64,000 nt of DNA. It comes from Georgenia satyanarayanai (GTDB taxonomy: Bacteria > Actinomycetota > Actinomycetes > Actinomycetales > Actinomycetaceae). A program made the position numbers and the translations under genes. How positions within the stretch are numbered: the first letter of the stretch is position 1; the number at the start of each line of letters is the position of its first letter. Below are positions 9,976 through 26,292 of this stretch, piece by piece. The notes beneath the pieces are model-generated. The model worked only from the letters and a program-made list of their open reading frames with translations. It searched no databases and had not been told where the DNA came from. Location: the NCBI RefSeq assembly GCF_023715365.1, contig NZ_JAMBNZ010000004.1, positions 299,620 through 363,619 of the forward strand. The letters run 5' to 3'.

Positions 9976-10281
9976 TCAGCCGGCAACTTCACCGAAGATG
10001 TCGATGGTGCCCTCGCGCAGCGTGACGATCGCGCGCTTGGTGTCCTTACGCTTGCCGAGGCCGGTACGGGTCCGCCGGGTCTTGCCCTGACGGTTCGCCG
10101 TGTTCACCGAGCTGACCTTGACCTGGAAGATCGCCTCGACGGCGTTCTTGATCTCGGTCTTGTTCGAGCGCGGGTCGACGAGGAAGGTGTACTTCCCCTC
10201 GTCGATGAGGCTGTAGCTCTTCTCGGAGACCACCGGGGCGATGATGACGTCCCGGGGGTTCTTGTTGTGCTCGATGCTCAC
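9976..10281 (-). CDS. rplW: 50S ribosomal protein L23
   Basis: Exit-tunnel protein and docking site for trigger factor and SRP. 101 residues; [20 protein letters not shown] and [18 protein letters not shown] are diagnostic. GTG start overlapping the rplD stop by four bases (GTGA). Confidence 0.98.
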   Translation of the reverse strand: MSIEHNKNPRDVIIAPVVSEKSYSLIDEGKYTFLVDPRSNKTEIKNAVEAIFQVKVSSVNTANRQGKTRRTRTGLGKRKDTKRAIVTLREGTIDIFGEVAG

Positions 10282-10934
10282 TTGCCATCCTCCTCGCGCG
10301 GCGCGGCGGTCCCGAGGAACTCCTCGAGGGCGGCGGCCGTGAACACGACGTCGTCGTTGACGAGGACGTCGTAGGTGTTGAGCTGGTCGACCCAGATGAG
10401 GTGGGTGCTGGGGACGTTGCGCAGCGACTTGAGCGTGAGCTCGTCACCACGGGCCAGCACGACCAGCGCGCTCCGCTCGGCCACGATGGTGCGCAGCGCG
10501 GCGAGTGCGGCGGACGTCTTGGGGACGTCGTTCGAGACGAGCTCGCTGACGACGTGGAGACGGCCGGCGCGAGCGCGGTCCGAGAGGGCGCCACGCAGGG
10601 CGGCGGCCTTCATCTTCTTGGGGGTGCGCTGGCTGTAGTCGCGCGGGACGGGCCCGTGGACGACGCCACCGCCGGCGTACTGCGGCGCACGGATCGAGCC
10701 CTGACGGGCGCGGCCGGTGCCCTTCTGGCGGTACGGCTTCTTGCCACCACCACGGACCTCGGCCCGCGTCTTGGTCTTCGCGGTGCCCTGGCGCGCGGCG
10801 GCGAGCTGGGCGACGACGACCTGGTGGATGAGCGGCACGTTCGTGGGGACGTCGAAGATCGCGGCGGGTAGCTCGGCGGTGCCGGACTTCTTGCCCGTGG
10901 CGTCCAGGACATCCACAGTCTGGGTGTCAGCCAT
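10278..10934 (-). CDS. rplD: 50S ribosomal protein L4
   Basis: Exit-tunnel protein; in E. coli it also regulates the S10 operon. 218 residues from ATG 10934, [18 protein letters not shown], with the tunnel loop region [20 protein letters not shown]. An AAGGGGG seven bases before this ATG supports it over a GTG two codons upstream that overlaps the rplC stop. Confidence 0.97.
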   Translation of the reverse strand: MADTQTVDVLDATGKKSGTAELPAAIFDVPTNVPLIHQVVVAQLAAARQGTAKTKTRAEVRGGGKKPYRQKGTGRARQGSIRAPQYAGGGVVHGPVPRDYSQRTPKKMKAAALRGALSDRARAGRLHVVSELVSNDVPKTSAALAALRTIVAERSALVVLARGDELTLKSLRNVPSTHLIWVDQLNTYDVLVNDDVVFTAAALEEFLGTAAPREEDGK

Positions 10935-10936
10935 GG

Positions 10937-11605
10937 TCACGCCCCCTTCACAGCGGTACGGACGACGACGACGCCGCGCTTCGGGCCGGGGATCGGGCCG
11001 GCAACGAGCAGCAGGCCCCTCTCGACGTCGACGGCGTGGATCGTGAGGTTCTGGGTGGTCTGGCGCTTGTGGCCCATGCGACCGGCCATCCGCTGGCCCC
11101 GGAACACGCGGCCGGGCGTCGAGGCCCCGCCGATCGAACCGGGCTTGCGGTGGTTGCGGTGCGCACCGTGGGAGGCACCGACGCCGGCGAAGCCGTGACG
11201 CTTCATGACGCCCGCGGTGCCCTTGCCCTTCGTCGTGCCGATGACGTCGACGACGGTGCCCGCCTCGAACGCGTCAGCACGCAGCTCCTGGCCGACGGTG
11301 TAGCCGTCGGACTCGGAGGTGCGGACCTCGGTGACGAAGCGACGCGGCGTCGTGCCGGCCTTCTCGAAGTGGCCCTTGAGGGGCTGGGTGACCTTGCGCG
11401 GGTCGATCTCGCCAAAGGCGAGCTGTACGGCGCTGTACCCGTCGGTCTCGGGGGTCCGCAGCTGGGTCACCACGTTGGTGCCCACCTGCACGACGGTCAC
11501 CGGGACGAGCTGTCCGTCCTGGTCCCAGACCTGGGTCATGCCGAGCTTGGTGCCGAGCAGGGCCGTGACGGGCCTGCTCGCAGCCTGCTTGGTGAAGGTA
11601 GTCAT
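10937..11605 (-). CDS. rplC: 50S ribosomal protein L3
   Basis: Early-assembly 50S protein whose central loop reaches the peptidyl transferase centre. 222 residues; [17 protein letters not shown] at the N-terminus and the [14 protein letters not shown] and [16 protein letters not shown] loop segments. Eleven bases separate it from rpsJ. Confidence 0.98.
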   Translation of the reverse strand: MTTFTKQAASRPVTALLGTKLGMTQVWDQDGQLVPVTVVQVGTNVVTQLRTPETDGYSAVQLAFGEIDPRKVTQPLKGHFEKAGTTPRRFVTEVRTSESDGYTVGQELRADAFEAGTVVDVIGTTKGKGTAGVMKRHGFAGVGASHGAHRNHRKPGSIGGASTPGRVFRGQRMAGRMGHKRQTTQNLTIHAVDVERGLLLVAGPIPGPKRGVVVVRTAVKGA

Positions 11606-11616
11606 TGTGGCGAACC

Positions 11617-11925
11617 TCAGAGCTTGATCTCGATGTTGACGTCGGCGGGCAGGTCGAGCCGCATGAGCGAGTCAACGGCCTTCGGCGTCGGGTCGATGAT
11701 GTCGATGAGGCGCTTGTGGGTGCGCATCTCGAACTGCTCGCGGCTGTCCTTGTACTTGTGCGGTGAACGAATGACGACGAAGACGTTCTTCTCCGTCGGC
11801 AGCGGCACCGGACCCACGACCGTCGCACCAGCGCGAGTCACCGTGTCGACGATCTTGCGCGCCGAGCTGTCGATGACTTCGTGGTCGTAGGACTTGAGCC
11901 TGATGCGGATCTTCTGTCCCGCCAT
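11617..11925 (-). CDS. rpsJ: 30S ribosomal protein S10
   Basis: 30S head protein that also binds NusB in antitermination complexes. 102 residues, [20 protein letters not shown] to [12 protein letters not shown]. First gene of the S10 operon. The frame is open well upstream, but that part lies in the leader and has no resemblance to S10. Confidence 0.99.
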   Translation of the reverse strand: MAGQKIRIRLKSYDHEVIDSSARKIVDTVTRAGATVVGPVPLPTEKNVFVVIRSPHKYKDSREQFEMRTHKRLIDIIDPTPKAVDSLMRLDLPADVNIEIKL

Positions 11926-12566
11926 GGCGTCGTCTAACCTCTCTCGTACCGCTCTGTTACCGTCCCCCGCACTCGGGCGTGTCGCGCTGTGCGCACACAC
12001 CTGAGCACGGCGCATCGTCGATGCGGGGCCCTTGGGCTTGCTTGTGGAGCCAGGGCTCGGGGCCCGACTCAGCCTGACACCCGGGGGCACGCCCCCAGGC
12101 AACCGGAACAGTCTGCCAGACCCGACCGCCTCATGGCGAATCGACCCCGGCCTCACCGGTGTGTTCTTGGTCATCGGCGGGCAGACGGCCCTCCGACACG
12201 CTTGTCGGCTCTCGTGGTGCGGTCACCGCGAGTGCGCATGCCGGGCTCTCACCCGACCCGATCTACCCTACCAGCCCGCGCGCCTCCTTGACGAGGGCGG
12301 GGCGCGTGACCTCCCGCACCGCTCACGCCCTTGCGCCGTCCTGCATCCCCTCGCCGGCAGCCGGACCCGGCCCGCACACCAGCGCAGACTGCGGGGCTCC
12401 GGCCGAGGCCTCTGTGCCGCCGGCGGCGGAGAGCTCCGGCCGGTGCGAGGGCGAAGCGCGCGGCGCGGTGCCGGGCGACGTCCCGCTCTCGGCGCGAGGG
12501 CGTGGGCGGGGACAGGCCGCGGCGGGATCCGGCTGTCAGCGGGGAAGAGTGGGCGCCTCGGGGACG
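11926..12566 (-). promoter_or_regulatory. Long non-coding leader of the S10 operon
   Basis: About 640 bases between the tuf terminator and rpsJ without a convincing gene; the open frames here are GC-rich shadows with no family resemblance. The best promoter candidate is a TAGGGT -10 (complement of 12265-12270) with only a poor -35, which would give a leader of roughly 330 bases. A small GGGGG-CACG-CCCCC hairpin lies at 12083-12096. A long leader would suit regulation of S10 operon expression, but I see no recognisable regulatory RNA. Confidence 0.4.
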
Positions 12567-12604
12567 CCGAAGGGCCCGGCGAGCGTGCTCGCCGGGCCCT
12601 TCGG
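12567..12604 (-). terminator. Terminator after tuf
   Basis: A 17-bp perfect stem (CCGAAGGGCCCGGCGAG with its complement at 12588-12604) and a CGTG loop, 37 bases beyond the tuf stop. No U-tract follows. Its stability and position argue for the end of the str operon transcript. Confidence 0.8.
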
Positions 12605-12640
12605 GTCGTGCTGGGTGCTGGGTCTAGGCCCAGCGCATGA

Positions 12641-13834
12641 TCACTGAAGGATCGTGACGACCCGGCCGGAGCCCACGGTGCGGCCACCCTCACGGATGGC
12701 GAAGCCGAGGCCCTCCTCCATCGCGATCGGCTGGATGAGGTCGACCGTCATCTCGGTGTTGTCGCCGGGCATGACCATCTCGGTGCCCTCGGGCAGCTGG
12801 ATGACGCCGGTGACGTCCGTGGTGCGGAAGTAGAACTGCGGGCGGTAGTTCGAGTAGAAGGGGTTGTGACGCCCACCCTCGTCCTTGCTCAGGATGTAGA
12901 CCTGGGCCTCGAACTTCGTGTGCGGGGTGATCGATCCCGGCTTCACGACGACCTGGCCACGCTCGACCTCCTCGCGCTTGGTACCACGGAGGAGCAGGCC
13001 CACGTTCTCACCAGCCTCGGCGGTGTCGAGGAGCTTGCGGAACATCTCGACGCCGGTGACGGTCGTCTTGGTGGACTTCTCCTTGATACCGACGATCTCG
13101 ACCTCGTCGTTGACCTTGAGCGCGCCGCGCTCGACACGGCCGGTGACGACGGTGCCACGACCGGTGATCGTGAAGACGTCCTCGATCGGCATGAGGAAGG
13201 GCTTGTCGATGTCGCGCACCGGGGTCGGGACCTTCTCGTCGACGGCGGTCATGAGCTCCTCGATGGAGGCGACCCACTTCGGGTCCCCCTCGAGGGCCTT
13301 GAGTGCGGAGACGCGCACGACCGGCGCGTCGTCGCCCGGGAACTCCTGGCTCGAGAGCAGGTCGCGGACCTCGACCTCGACGAGCTCGAGGATCTCCTCG
13401 TCGTCGACCATGTCGGACTTGTTCAGCGCGACGAGGACGTAGGGCACGCCGACCTGGCGGGCGAGCAGGACGTGCTCACGCGTCTGGGCCATCGGGCCGT
13501 CGGTCGCCGCGACCACGAGGATCGCACCGTCCATCTGCGCGGCACCCGTGATCATGTTCTTGATGTAGTCCGCGTGACCGGGAGCGTCGACGTGGGCGTA
13601 GTGGCGCGCCTCGGTCTGGTACTCGACGTGCGAGACGTTGATGGTGATACCGCGCTGACGCTCCTCGGGAGCGTTGTCGACCTGGTCGAACGGGGTGAAC
13701 GCGTTCAGGTCGGGGTACTTGTCCGCCAGCACCTTGGAGATGGCCGCGGTCAGCGTCGTCTTACCGTGGTCGACGTGACCGATGGTGCCGATGTTGACGT
13801 GCGGCTTGGTCCGCTCGAACTTGGCCTTCGCCAC
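12641..13834 (-). CDS. tuf: Translation elongation factor Tu
   Basis: GTPase delivering aminoacyl-tRNA to the ribosomal A site. 397 residues, GTG start; G1 GHVDHGKT at residues 19-26, [16 protein letters not shown] and the C-terminal beta-barrels ending [14 protein letters not shown]. Last gene of rpsL-rpsG-fusA-tuf, 121 bases after fusA; that gap holds the palindrome CTGGTCGACCAG and no clear promoter. Confidence 0.99.
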   Translation of the reverse strand: MAKAKFERTKPHVNIGTIGHVDHGKTTLTAAISKVLADKYPDLNAFTPFDQVDNAPEERQRGITINVSHVEYQTEARHYAHVDAPGHADYIKNMITGAAQMDGAILVVAATDGPMAQTREHVLLARQVGVPYVLVALNKSDMVDDEEILELVEVEVRDLLSSQEFPGDDAPVVRVSALKALEGDPKWVASIEELMTAVDEKVPTPVRDIDKPFLMPIEDVFTITGRGTVVTGRVERGALKVNDEVEIVGIKEKSTKTTVTGVEMFRKLLDTAEAGENVGLLLRGTKREEVERGQVVVKPGSITPHTKFEAQVYILSKDEGGRHNPFYSNYRPQFYFRTTDVTGVIQLPEGTEMVMPGDNTEMTVDLIQPIAMEEGLGFAIREGGRTVGSGRVVTILQ

Positions 13835-13955
13835 TTGTGTCCTCCTGGGACTCGGGTAGTTGTCTGCTCAGCGTCAGGTGCGTGTGCGCCTGTCGGGGAG
13901 CAAGCCCTACGGGTCGGTTGGTGAAAAGGGGGTACTGCTGGTCGACCAGTGGGAC

Positions 13956-16058
<2,103 letters not shown>

Positions 16059-16105
16059 AGGAGACTCTCTTCAGTCGATTTCGTGCAGGACGGCAGGGCG
16101 ACGAA

Positions 16106-16576
16106 CTACCAGCGGTAGTGCGCGAAGGCCCGGTTGGACTCGGCCATCTTGTGGGTGTCCTCGCGGCGCTTGACCGCGGCACCGAGGCCGTTGGAGGCGT
16201 CGAGGATCTCGTTCATGAGGCGCTCGGTCATCGTCTTCTCGCGACGGGCGCGGGCGTAGTCGACGAGCCAGCGCAGGGCGAGCGTGGTCTGCCGGGAGGG
16301 GCGGACCTCGACGGGCACCTGGTAGGTGGCGCCACCGACGCGGCGGGAACGGACCTCGAGGGAGGGACGGACGTTCTCCAGCGCGCGCTTGAGGACGGCC
16401 GTGGGGTCACCGTCGGTCTTCTCGCGAACACCCTCGAGGGCGTCGTAGACGATCTTCTCGGCGGTGGACTTCTTGCCGTCCCGCAGGATGCGGTTGACGA
16501 GCTGGGTGACGGTCGGCGAGCCGTAGACCGGGTCGACGACGAGCGTCCGCTGAGGTGCGGGACCCTTGCGCGGCAT
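16106..16576 (-). CDS. rpsG: 30S ribosomal protein S7
   Basis: Nucleates 30S head assembly. 156 residues, [20 protein letters not shown], with [20 protein letters not shown]. Its ATG overlaps the rpsL TAA by one base, which fixes the start; the longer open frame upstream lies over rpsL. Confidence 0.99.
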   Translation of the reverse strand: MPRKGPAPQRTLVVDPVYGSPTVTQLVNRILRDGKKSTAEKIVYDALEGVREKTDGDPTAVLKRALENVRPSLEVRSRRVGGATYQVPVEVRPSRQTTLALRWLVDYARARREKTMTERLMNEILDASNGLGAAVKRREDTHKMAESNRAFAHYRW

Positions 16577-16950
16577 TACTTCTTCTCCTTCTTCGCGCCG
16601 TAACGGCTGCGAGCCTGCTGGCGACCACGGACACCCTGGGTGTCGAGCGCGCCGCGCACGATCTTGTAGCGGACGCCGGGGAGGTCCTTCACGCGACCAC
16701 CGCGGACGAGCACGATGGAGTGCTCCTGGAGGTTGTGACCGACGCCGGGGATGTAGGCCGTGACCTCGATCCCGCTGGACAGGCGCACGCGCGCGACCTT
16801 GCGGAGCGCCGAGTTCGGCTTCTTCGGGGTCGTCGTGTACACGCGGGTGCACACCCCGCGCCGCTGGGGGCTGCCCTTGAGGGCGGGCGTCTTCGACGTC
16901 GAGGTCTTGACGCTTCGGCCCTTGCGGACCAGCTGCTGAATCGTGGGCAC
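16576..16950 (-). CDS. rpsL: 30S ribosomal protein S12
   Basis: Decoding-centre protein. 124 residues from GTG 16948-16950 ([12 protein letters not shown], the usual actinobacterial start). Lys43 in [13 protein letters not shown] and Lys88 in [13 protein letters not shown] are the streptomycin-sensitive residues, so no target-based streptomycin resistance is predicted here. First gene of the str operon, behind its own promoter. Confidence 0.99.
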   Translation of the reverse strand: MPTIQQLVRKGRSVKTSTSKTPALKGSPQRRGVCTRVYTTTPKKPNSALRKVARVRLSSGIEVTAYIPGVGHNLQEHSIVLVRGGRVKDLPGVRYKIVRGALDTQGVRGRQQARSRYGAKKEKK

Positions 16951-17131
16951 TACGTCTCCGTCTCGGATTTGTGTTTCTCGCACTTGATGTTCGCCCGGCG
17001 CACCGGGTGGGCCGCCGGCCTGACCGCGTGACGGTCGTCTGCTGGCCCCTGCCCCCCGCACTCGGGAGTGTCGCCGGGCCTGCGGATCACAAGCACGCAC
17101 GAGGGACCCGATGTCGCGGGCACCGCCCAGT

Positions 17132-17161
17132 AGCGTACTCTGCCGCAGTTTCTTGCGTCAA
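17132..17161 (-). promoter_or_regulatory. Promoter of the rpsL-rpsG-fusA-tuf operon
   Basis: On the minus strand TTGACG (17156-17161) and TACGCT (17132-17137) are separated by 18 bases, a good housekeeping-sigma match. Transcription would start near 17125, giving an rpsL leader of about 175 bases. It lies just past the rpoC terminator. Confidence 0.65.
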
Positions 17162-17190
17162 AGCGTGGCGGCTTGACGTCCGTCACGCGT

Positions 17191-17225
17191 TCCGTGGGGC
17201 GGCCGCGCCGCGGCCGCCCCACGGA
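17191..17225 (-). terminator. Terminator after rpoC
   Basis: A 16-bp perfect GC-rich stem (left arm TCCGTGGGGCGGCCGC) closing on a three-base loop, five bases past the rpoC stop. No U-tract. The rpsL promoter follows about 30 bases downstream, so this marks the boundary between the rpoBC and str transcripts. Confidence 0.8.
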
Positions 17226-17229
17226 CTGG

Positions 17230-21120
<3,891 letters not shown>

Positions 21121-21174
21121 GGTTTCCTACTTCCTTCGGTATGTCACCGTGTGGAATCCAAACGGGGCCGGCGG

Positions 21175-21205
21175 GGCTGCCGTGACGACGGGCGTCACGG
21201 CAGCC
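21175..21205 (-). terminator. Hairpin between rpoB and rpoC
   Basis: A perfect 13-bp stem (GGCTGCCGTGACG, 21175-21187, with 21193-21205) and five-base loop starts eight bases after the rpoB stop. No U-tract follows. It may be a processing site or partial attenuator that sets the rpoB:rpoC ratio; function is inference. Confidence 0.5.
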
Positions 21206-21213
21206 GCGGCCTC

Positions 21214-24200
21214 TTAGATGTCGTCGACGCTGCTGGCGTCGGGACGACGCGACAGGTCGATCCCGAGCTCGTCGGCGGCCCGGTAGACCTCCTCGTCGGC
21301 GTCACGCAGCTCGATGGCGTTACCCTCCGCGTCCAGGGCCTCGACGTTCAGGCACAGGGACTGCATCTCCTTCATGAGGACCTTGAAGGACTCGGGGATG
21401 CCGGGCTCGGGGATGTTCTCGCCCTTGACGATGGCCTCGTACACCTTGACGCGTCCGGGGATGTCGTCGGACTTGATCGTCAGGAGCTCCTGCAGCGCGT
21501 AGGCGGCGCCGTAGGCCTCCAGGGCCCACACCTCCATCTCACCGAAGCGCTGGCCACCGAACTGTGCCTTACCACCCAGCGGCTGCTGCGTGATCATCGA
21601 GTACGGGCCGGTGGAGCGGGCGTGGATCTTGTCGTCCACGAGGTGGTGGAGCTTGAGGATGTACATGTAGCCGACCGCGACGGGCTCGGGGAAGGGCTCA
21701 CCGGAGCGGCCGTCGAACAGGCGGGCCTTGCCGTCGGTGCCGACCATCCGCTCGCCGTCACGGTTGGGCGTGGTGCGGCCGAGGAGACCGGTGAGCTCGT
21801 GCTCGTGGATGCCGTCGAAGACGGGCGTCGCGACCGGGGTCCCGGCCTCTCCGCGCAGTGCACCCTCGGGCAGGTTCTCGGTCCACGTGCCGTCGCCCTG
21901 CGGCGCGTCGGTGGCGTCCCAGCCCTGCTTGGCGACCCACCCGAGGTGGGTCTCGAGCACCTGGCCGACGTTCATGCGGCCGGGCACACCGAGCGGGTTG
22001 AGGATGATGTCGACGGGCGTGCCGTCCTCGAGGAAGGGCATGTCCTCGACCGGGAGGATCTTGGAGATGACACCCTTGTTGCCGTGGCGCCCGGCGAGCT
22101 TGTCGCCGTCGGTGATCTTGCGGCGCTGGGCGATGTAGACGCGCACCATCTGGTTGACGCCGGCGGGCAGCTCGTCGTCCTCGTCCGCGTTGAACTCCTG
22201 GATACCGATGACGGTCCCGGACTCGCCGTGGGGCACCTTGAGGGACGTGTCGCGCACCTCGCGGGCCTTCTCACCGAAGATCGCGCGGAGCAGGCGCTCC
22301 TCGCTCGTCAGCTCGGTCTCACCCTTGGGCGTGACCTTGCCGACGAGGATGTCACCGGCGCTGACCTCGGCACCGATGCGGATGATGCCGCGCTCGTCGA
22401 GGTCGGCGAGGACGTCCTCGGAGACGTTCGGGATGTCCCGGGTGATCTCCTCGGCGCCCAGCTTGGTGTCGCGGGCGTCGACCTCGTGCTCCTCGATGTG
22501 AATCGAGGACAGGACGTCCTCGGCCACGAGGCGCTGGGAGAGGATGATCGCGTCCTCGTAGTTGTGGCCCTCCCACGACATGAACGCGACGAGGAGGTTG
22601 CGGCCCAGGGCCAGCTCGCCGTCGTCGGTCGCCGGGCCGTCGGCCAGCGCGGAGCCGACCTCGACGCGGTCGCCCTCGTCGACCAGCACGCGCTGGTTGT
22701 AGGACGTGCCCTGGTTGGAGCGACGGAACTTCGCGACGCGGTAGACCTGGTTCGTGCCGTCGTCGGCGGCCACGTGGATCGAGTCCGCGGAGACCTCGGT
22801 GACGACACCGGGCTTGCTCGCCGTGATGACGTCGCCGGCGTCGACCGCCGCGCGACGCTCCATCCCGGTGCCCACGAGCGGGGCCTCGCTGCGGACCAGC
22901 GGGACCGCCTGACGCTGCATGTTGGCGCCCATGAGCGCACGGTTCGCGTCGTCGTGCTCGAGGAAGGGGATCATCGCGGTCGCGACGGACACCATCTGAC
23001 GGGCGGAGACGTCCATGTAGTCGATCTCCGACGGCGGGACGGTGGCCATCTCGCCACTGCCGCCGCTGGCCCGGACGAGCACCTGCTCCTCGCGGAAGTT
23101 GCCGTCGTCGTCGAGCTTGGCGTTCGCCTGCGCGATGACGTAGCGGTCCTCGTCGTCGGCGGTGAGGTAGTCGACGTCGTCGGTCACCCGGCCGTCGACG
23201 ACGCGACGGTAGGGGGTCTCGACGAAGCCGAAGGGGTTGATGCGCGCGAAGGTCGCGAGCGAGCCGATGAGGCCGATGTTCGGGCCCTCAGGGGTCTCGA
23301 TCGGGCACATGCGGCCGTAGTGCGAGGGGTGGACGTCACGGACCTCCATCGCCGCGCGGTCACGGGACAGCCCACCCGGGCCGAGGGCGTTGAGCCGACG
23401 CTTGTGCGTCAGCCCGGCCAGCGGGTTGTTCTGGTCCATGAACTGCGACAGCTGCGACGTGCCGAAGAACTCCTTGATGGAGGCGACGACGGGCCGGATG
23501 TTGATGAGGGTCTGCGGCGTGATCGCCTCGACGTCCTGCGTGGTCATGCGCTCGCGCACGACGCGCTCCATCCGGGACAGACCCGTGCGGATCTGGTTCT
23601 GGATGAGCTCGCCGACGGACCGGATGCGGCGATTGCCGAAGTGGTCGATGTCGTCGGTCTCGACGCGCACCGTGACCTGCTCGCCGTCGCGCTCGACCGT
23701 GTACTCCGTCTCGCCCTTGTGCAGGGCGAGGAGGTAGCGGACCGCGGCCTTGATGTCCTCGACGCGCAGCACGGACTCGGTGAGGTCACCGCTCGTGCCG
23801 AGCTTCTTGTTCACCTTGTAGCGGCCGACCTTCGCGAGGTCGTAGCGCTTGGAGTTGAAGTAGTAGTTGTCGAGGAGGTTGCGGCCGGCCTCGACCGTCG
23901 GCGGCTCGCCGGGGCGAACCTTGCGGTAGATGTCGAGCAGGGCCTCGTCCTGGGTGCTGACGTTGTCCTTCTCGAGGGTCTCCAGCAGGACCGGGTAGTC
24001 GGCGAACTCCTCGCGGATCTCAGCTTCGGTCATGCCCAGCGCACGCAGGAAGACGGTGATCGACTGCTTGCGCTTGCGGTCGATGCGGATCCCGACGGCG
24101 TCGCGCTTGTCGATCTCGAACTCGAGCCAGGCGCCGCGCGAAGGGATGATCTTCGTCGTGAAGATGTCCTTGTCGGACGTCTTGTCGGCGCTGCGCTCGA

Positions 24201-24729
24201 AGTACACGCCCGGGGAGCGGACGAGCTGGGAGACGACGACACGCTCGGTGCCGTTGATGATGAACGTGCCGCGCTCGGTCATGAGCGGGAAGTCACCCAT
24301 GAAGACCGTCTGCGACTTGATCTCGCCGGTCTCGTAGTTGGTGAACTCCGCCGTGACGAACAGCGGAGCGGCGTAGGTGAAGTCCTTCTCCTTGCACTCC
24401 TCCGGCGTGTACTTCGCCGGCTCGAAGCGGTGGTCGTTGAAGGAGAGGGACATCGACTGGCCGAAGTCCTCGATCGGGGAGATCTCCGCGAAGATCTCCT
24501 CCAGCCCCGAGGTGCGGGGAACGTTCTTGTCGCCCTGCTCGATGGCAGCAGCGACGCGGTCGCGCCACGCCGGGTTGCCGAGGAGCCAGTCGAAGCTCTC
24601 GGTCTGCAGCCCGAGAAGATCGGGCGCCTGGAGCGGCTCCTGGATCTTGGCGAACGAGACACGGCGCGAGGCGAGCCGTGTGGCGATGTCTTCAGCGGTG
24701 GGAACAGAAGAGGTGCGCGAGGCAGCCAA
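21214..24729 (-). CDS. rpoB: DNA-directed RNA polymerase beta subunit
   Basis: 1171 residues from TTG 24727-24729 ([16 protein letters not shown]), chosen for an AAGGA six bases upstream; the open frame farther upstream crosses the promoter. The fork/rifampicin region reads [19 protein letters not shown] then [13 protein letters not shown]. The residue equivalent to E. coli Ser531 is Asn (codon 447, AAC), and Ser522 is Ala; Asp516 and His526 equivalents are unchanged. The C-terminal blocks [20 protein letters not shown] and [19 protein letters not shown] are intact. Confidence 0.99.
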   Translation of the reverse strand: MAASRTSSVPTAEDIATRLASRRVSFAKIQEPLQAPDLLGLQTESFDWLLGNPAWRDRVAAAIEQGDKNVPRTSGLEEIFAEISPIEDFGQSMSLSFNDHRFEPAKYTPEECKEKDFTYAAPLFVTAEFTNYETGEIKSQTVFMGDFPLMTERGTFIINGTERVVVSQLVRSPGVYFERSADKTSDKDIFTTKIIPSRGAWLEFEIDKRDAVGIRIDRKRKQSITVFLRALGMTEAEIREEFADYPVLLETLEKDNVSTQDEALLDIYRKVRPGEPPTVEAGRNLLDNYYFNSKRYDLAKVGRYKVNKKLGTSGDLTESVLRVEDIKAAVRYLLALHKGETEYTVERDGEQVTVRVETDDIDHFGNRRIRSVGELIQNQIRTGLSRMERVVRERMTTQDVEAITPQTLINIRPVVASIKEFFGTSQLSQFMDQNNPLAGLTHKRRLNALGPGGLSRDRAAMEVRDVHPSHYGRMCPIETPEGPNIGLIGSLATFARINPFGFVETPYRRVVDGRVTDDVDYLTADDEDRYVIAQANAKLDDDGNFREEQVLVRASGGSGEMATVPPSEIDYMDVSARQMVSVATAMIPFLEHDDANRALMGANMQRQAVPLVRSEAPLVGTGMERRAAVDAGDVITASKPGVVTEVSADSIHVAADDGTNQVYRVAKFRRSNQGTSYNQRVLVDEGDRVEVGSALADGPATDDGELALGRNLLVAFMSWEGHNYEDAIILSQRLVAEDVLSSIHIEEHEVDARDTKLGAEEITRDIPNVSEDVLADLDERGIIRIGAEVSAGDILVGKVTPKGETELTSEERLLRAIFGEKAREVRDTSLKVPHGESGTVIGIQEFNADEDDELPAGVNQMVRVYIAQRRKITDGDKLAGRHGNKGVISKILPVEDMPFLEDGTPVDIILNPLGVPGRMNVGQVLETHLGWVAKQGWDATDAPQGDGTWTENLPEGALRGEAGTPVATPVFDGIHEHELTGLLGRTTPNRDGERMVGTDGKARLFDGRSGEPFPEPVAVGYMYILKLHHLVDDKIHARSTGPYSMITQQPLGGKAQFGGQRFGEMEVWALEAYGAAYALQELLTIKSDDIPGRVKVYEAIVKGENIPEPGIPESFKVLMKEMQSLCLNVEALDAEGNAIELRDADEEVYRAADELGIDLSRRPDASSVDDI

Positions 24730-24854
24730 AGGGGGTCCTTCCCTGCGAATTGTGTGCACACTGCGCTGTCGGGACTGTCTCCTCGTCGCGTCGACCCGGC
24801 GCTCGGCAGGGTTCGGGGCGGCAGACAGGCAGGCAGAAGTCAGCGCAAAGCGAA

Positions 24855-24884
24855 AGCATACACACGTGCGCAGGGCAATGTCCA
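24855..24884 (-). promoter_or_regulatory. Promoter upstream of rpoB
   Basis: On the minus strand TGGACA (24879-24884) and TATGCT (24855-24860), 18 bases apart, match housekeeping promoters well. A start near 24848 gives an rpoB leader of about 120 bases. The rest of the 325-base rplL-rpoB gap holds the rplL terminator and no gene. Confidence 0.65.
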
Positions 24885-24990
24885 GCGCACCGTCGCGCTG
24901 TGGGCCCTGGTCTGGCCGACGCCGCTCACCATACGCCATCACCTCGGGCGGGAGAAGTCATGACGCGCCGGGAGATCGCGGGGAACGCCG

Positions 24991-25022
24991 ACGGCCCGGC
25001 ACCCCGAGGGGTGCCGGGCCGT
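24991..25022 (-). terminator. Terminator after rplL
   Basis: A 14-bp stem around GGCCCGGCACCCC with a CGAG tetraloop, about 33 bases past the rplL stop. No U-tract. Separates rplJL from the rpoB promoter; some read-through into rpoB is likely given the usual rplJL-rpoBC linkage (established in E. coli). Confidence 0.75.
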
Positions 25023-25054
25023 GACGGGCGGTGACGCCGGGTGGAGCTATGAGG

Positions 25055-25444
25055 TCACTTGACGGAGACGGTGGCCCCGGCGCCCTCGAGGGTCGCCTTG
25101 GCCTTGTCCGCGGTGTCCTTGTCGACGCCCTCGAGGACGGCCTTGGGGGCCGAGTCGACGAGGTCCTTGGCCTCCTTGAGGCCGAGGCTCGTGAGCGCGC
25201 GGACCTCCTTGATGACCTGGATCTTCTTGTCGCCGATCGCGTCGAGGACGACGTCGAACTCGGTCTGCTCCTCCTCGGCCGCGCCGGCGTCGCCGCCGCC
25301 GGCCGGGGCGGCCGCGGCAACGGCGACCGGAGCAGCGGCGGTGACCTCGAAGGTCTCCTCGAACTGCTTCACGAACTCGGAGAGCTCGATGAGGGTGAGC
25401 TCCTTGAAAGCCTCGATGAGCTCGTCGGTGGTGAGCTTCGCCAT
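25055..25444 (-). CDS. rplL: 50S ribosomal protein L7/L12
   Basis: Multi-copy stalk protein that recruits translational GTPases. 129 residues: helical dimerisation domain [20 protein letters not shown], Ala/Gly-rich hinge ([19 protein letters not shown], about residues 35-55), C-terminal domain with KTEFDVVL-type strand [20 protein letters not shown] and [14 protein letters not shown]. Downstream of rplJ by 75 bases. Confidence 0.99.
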   Translation of the reverse strand: MAKLTTDELIEAFKELTLIELSEFVKQFEETFEVTAAAPVAVAAAAPAGGGDAGAAEEEQTEFDVVLDAIGDKKIQVIKEVRALTSLGLKEAKDLVDSAPKAVLEGVDKDTADKAKATLEGAGATVSVK

Positions 25445-25519
25445 GGTGGCGTCCTTCCTGGTTGTTCTGCCCTGTGCTGTGTACTGCGTGGAGCAGGGTG
25501 GGGTGGGGGTACCGAAGCC

Positions 25520-26044
25520 TCAGGCGGCGTCGGCTGCCTGCTTCTCGCGCAGGGCCTCGATGGTGCGCGCAGCCTGGGTGGCCGGCGCGGTGAACAGGTA
25601 TGCAGCCTGGTAGAGCGCTGCCTTGAACGCGCCAGCCGCCTTGCCCAGCAGCACCTCACGGCTCTCGAGGCTCGCGAGCGTGTCGACGTCCTGCGCCGAC
25701 AGCGCGCGGCCCTCGAGCACGCCACCCTTGATGACGAGCTGGGGGTTGCTCTTGGCGAAGTCACGCAAGCCCTTGGCAGCCTCGGAGGGCTCCCCGGTCA
25801 CGAAAGCGATCGCCGTCGGGCCGGTGAGCTGGTCCTCGAGTCCCTCGAGCCCCGCCTCCTTGGCCGCGATGGAGGTCAGCGTGTTCTTCACGACGGCGTA
25901 GCTGGCATTGGTGCCGAGCGAGCGGCGCAGCTCCTTGAGCTGGCCGACGCTGAGCCCGCGGTACTCGGTGAGCACGACGGCGTTTGCCTCACGCAGCTGC
26001 TGCGTGAGCTCGGTGACTGCCGCCACCTTGTCAGGCCTCGCCAT
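25520..26044 (-). CDS. rplJ: 50S ribosomal protein L10
   Basis: Stalk base protein that anchors L7/L12 dimers. 174 residues starting [20 protein letters not shown], with [18 protein letters not shown] and a long C-terminal helix for L12 binding. AGGAGGGCC lies directly before the ATG (Shine-Dalgarno). L10-L12 complexes are known to bind the leader of their own mRNA; a matching leader lies immediately upstream. Confidence 0.98.
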   Translation of the reverse strand: MARPDKVAAVTELTQQLREANAVVLTEYRGLSVGQLKELRRSLGTNASYAVVKNTLTSIAAKEAGLEGLEDQLTGPTAIAFVTGEPSEAAKGLRDFAKSNPQLVIKGGVLEGRALSAQDVDTLASLESREVLLGKAAGAFKAALYQAAYLFTAPATQAARTIEALREKQAADAA

Positions 26045-26089
26045 GGCCCTCCTTCTCGGTCGTGCCGCCGGAGGATGAGGTCGAGCAAC

Positions 26090-26215
26090 AAAAAAGCCCC
26101 GCGCAGGGTGTGCACGGGGCGCGTCGCGAGACGGCGTCACATGATCACCTGCGCTGGCTCCGCTGCTGCGGACTTCGACCCGTCATGGCTGACGGGGGAC
26201 CGGCGGTCTTGGGCA
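26090..26215 (-). ncRNA. L10 leader RNA with transcription attenuator
   Basis: Transcribed region between the rplJ promoter and the gene. Early in the RNA is CCAAGACCGCCGGTC and later GCGCAGGTGA, which resemble conserved segments of the L10 leader family as I remember it. At its 3' end a GCCCCG/CGGGGC hairpin (26096-26120, with a further 3-bp inner stem) is followed by six U residues (26090-26095), a textbook intrinsic terminator about 46 bases before rplJ. GCGCAGG (complement of 26148-26154) can pair perfectly with CCTGCGC (complement of 26101-26107) in the terminator, offering an antiterminator. Attenuation by L10(L12)4 is established in Bacillus subtilis; here it is inference. Confidence 0.75.
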
Positions 26216-26221
26216 GAGGCA

Positions 26222-26251
26222 ACAGTACCCCGGCAGCGGCCCCGGGTCCAA
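26222..26251 (-). promoter_or_regulatory. Promoter of rplJ-rplL
   Basis: On the minus strand TTGGAC (26246-26251) and TACTGT (26222-26227) with an 18-base spacer. The predicted start near 26215 falls exactly where the L10 leader begins. It lies between the rplA terminator and the leader. Confidence 0.6.
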
Positions 26252-26292
26252 GCCCGTGGGCCGCGATGTGCCCCACCCCACACGCGCAGACG

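Noticed and set aside
12032..12640. Open frames on both strands in the tuf-rpsJ gap
   Set aside because: No Shine-Dalgarno, no family resemblance, and they run through the tuf terminator; treated as non-coding leader.
13930..13955. CTGGTCGACCAG palindrome between fusA and tuf as an operator
   Set aside because: A single short palindrome with no associated promoter; too little to support a regulatory call.
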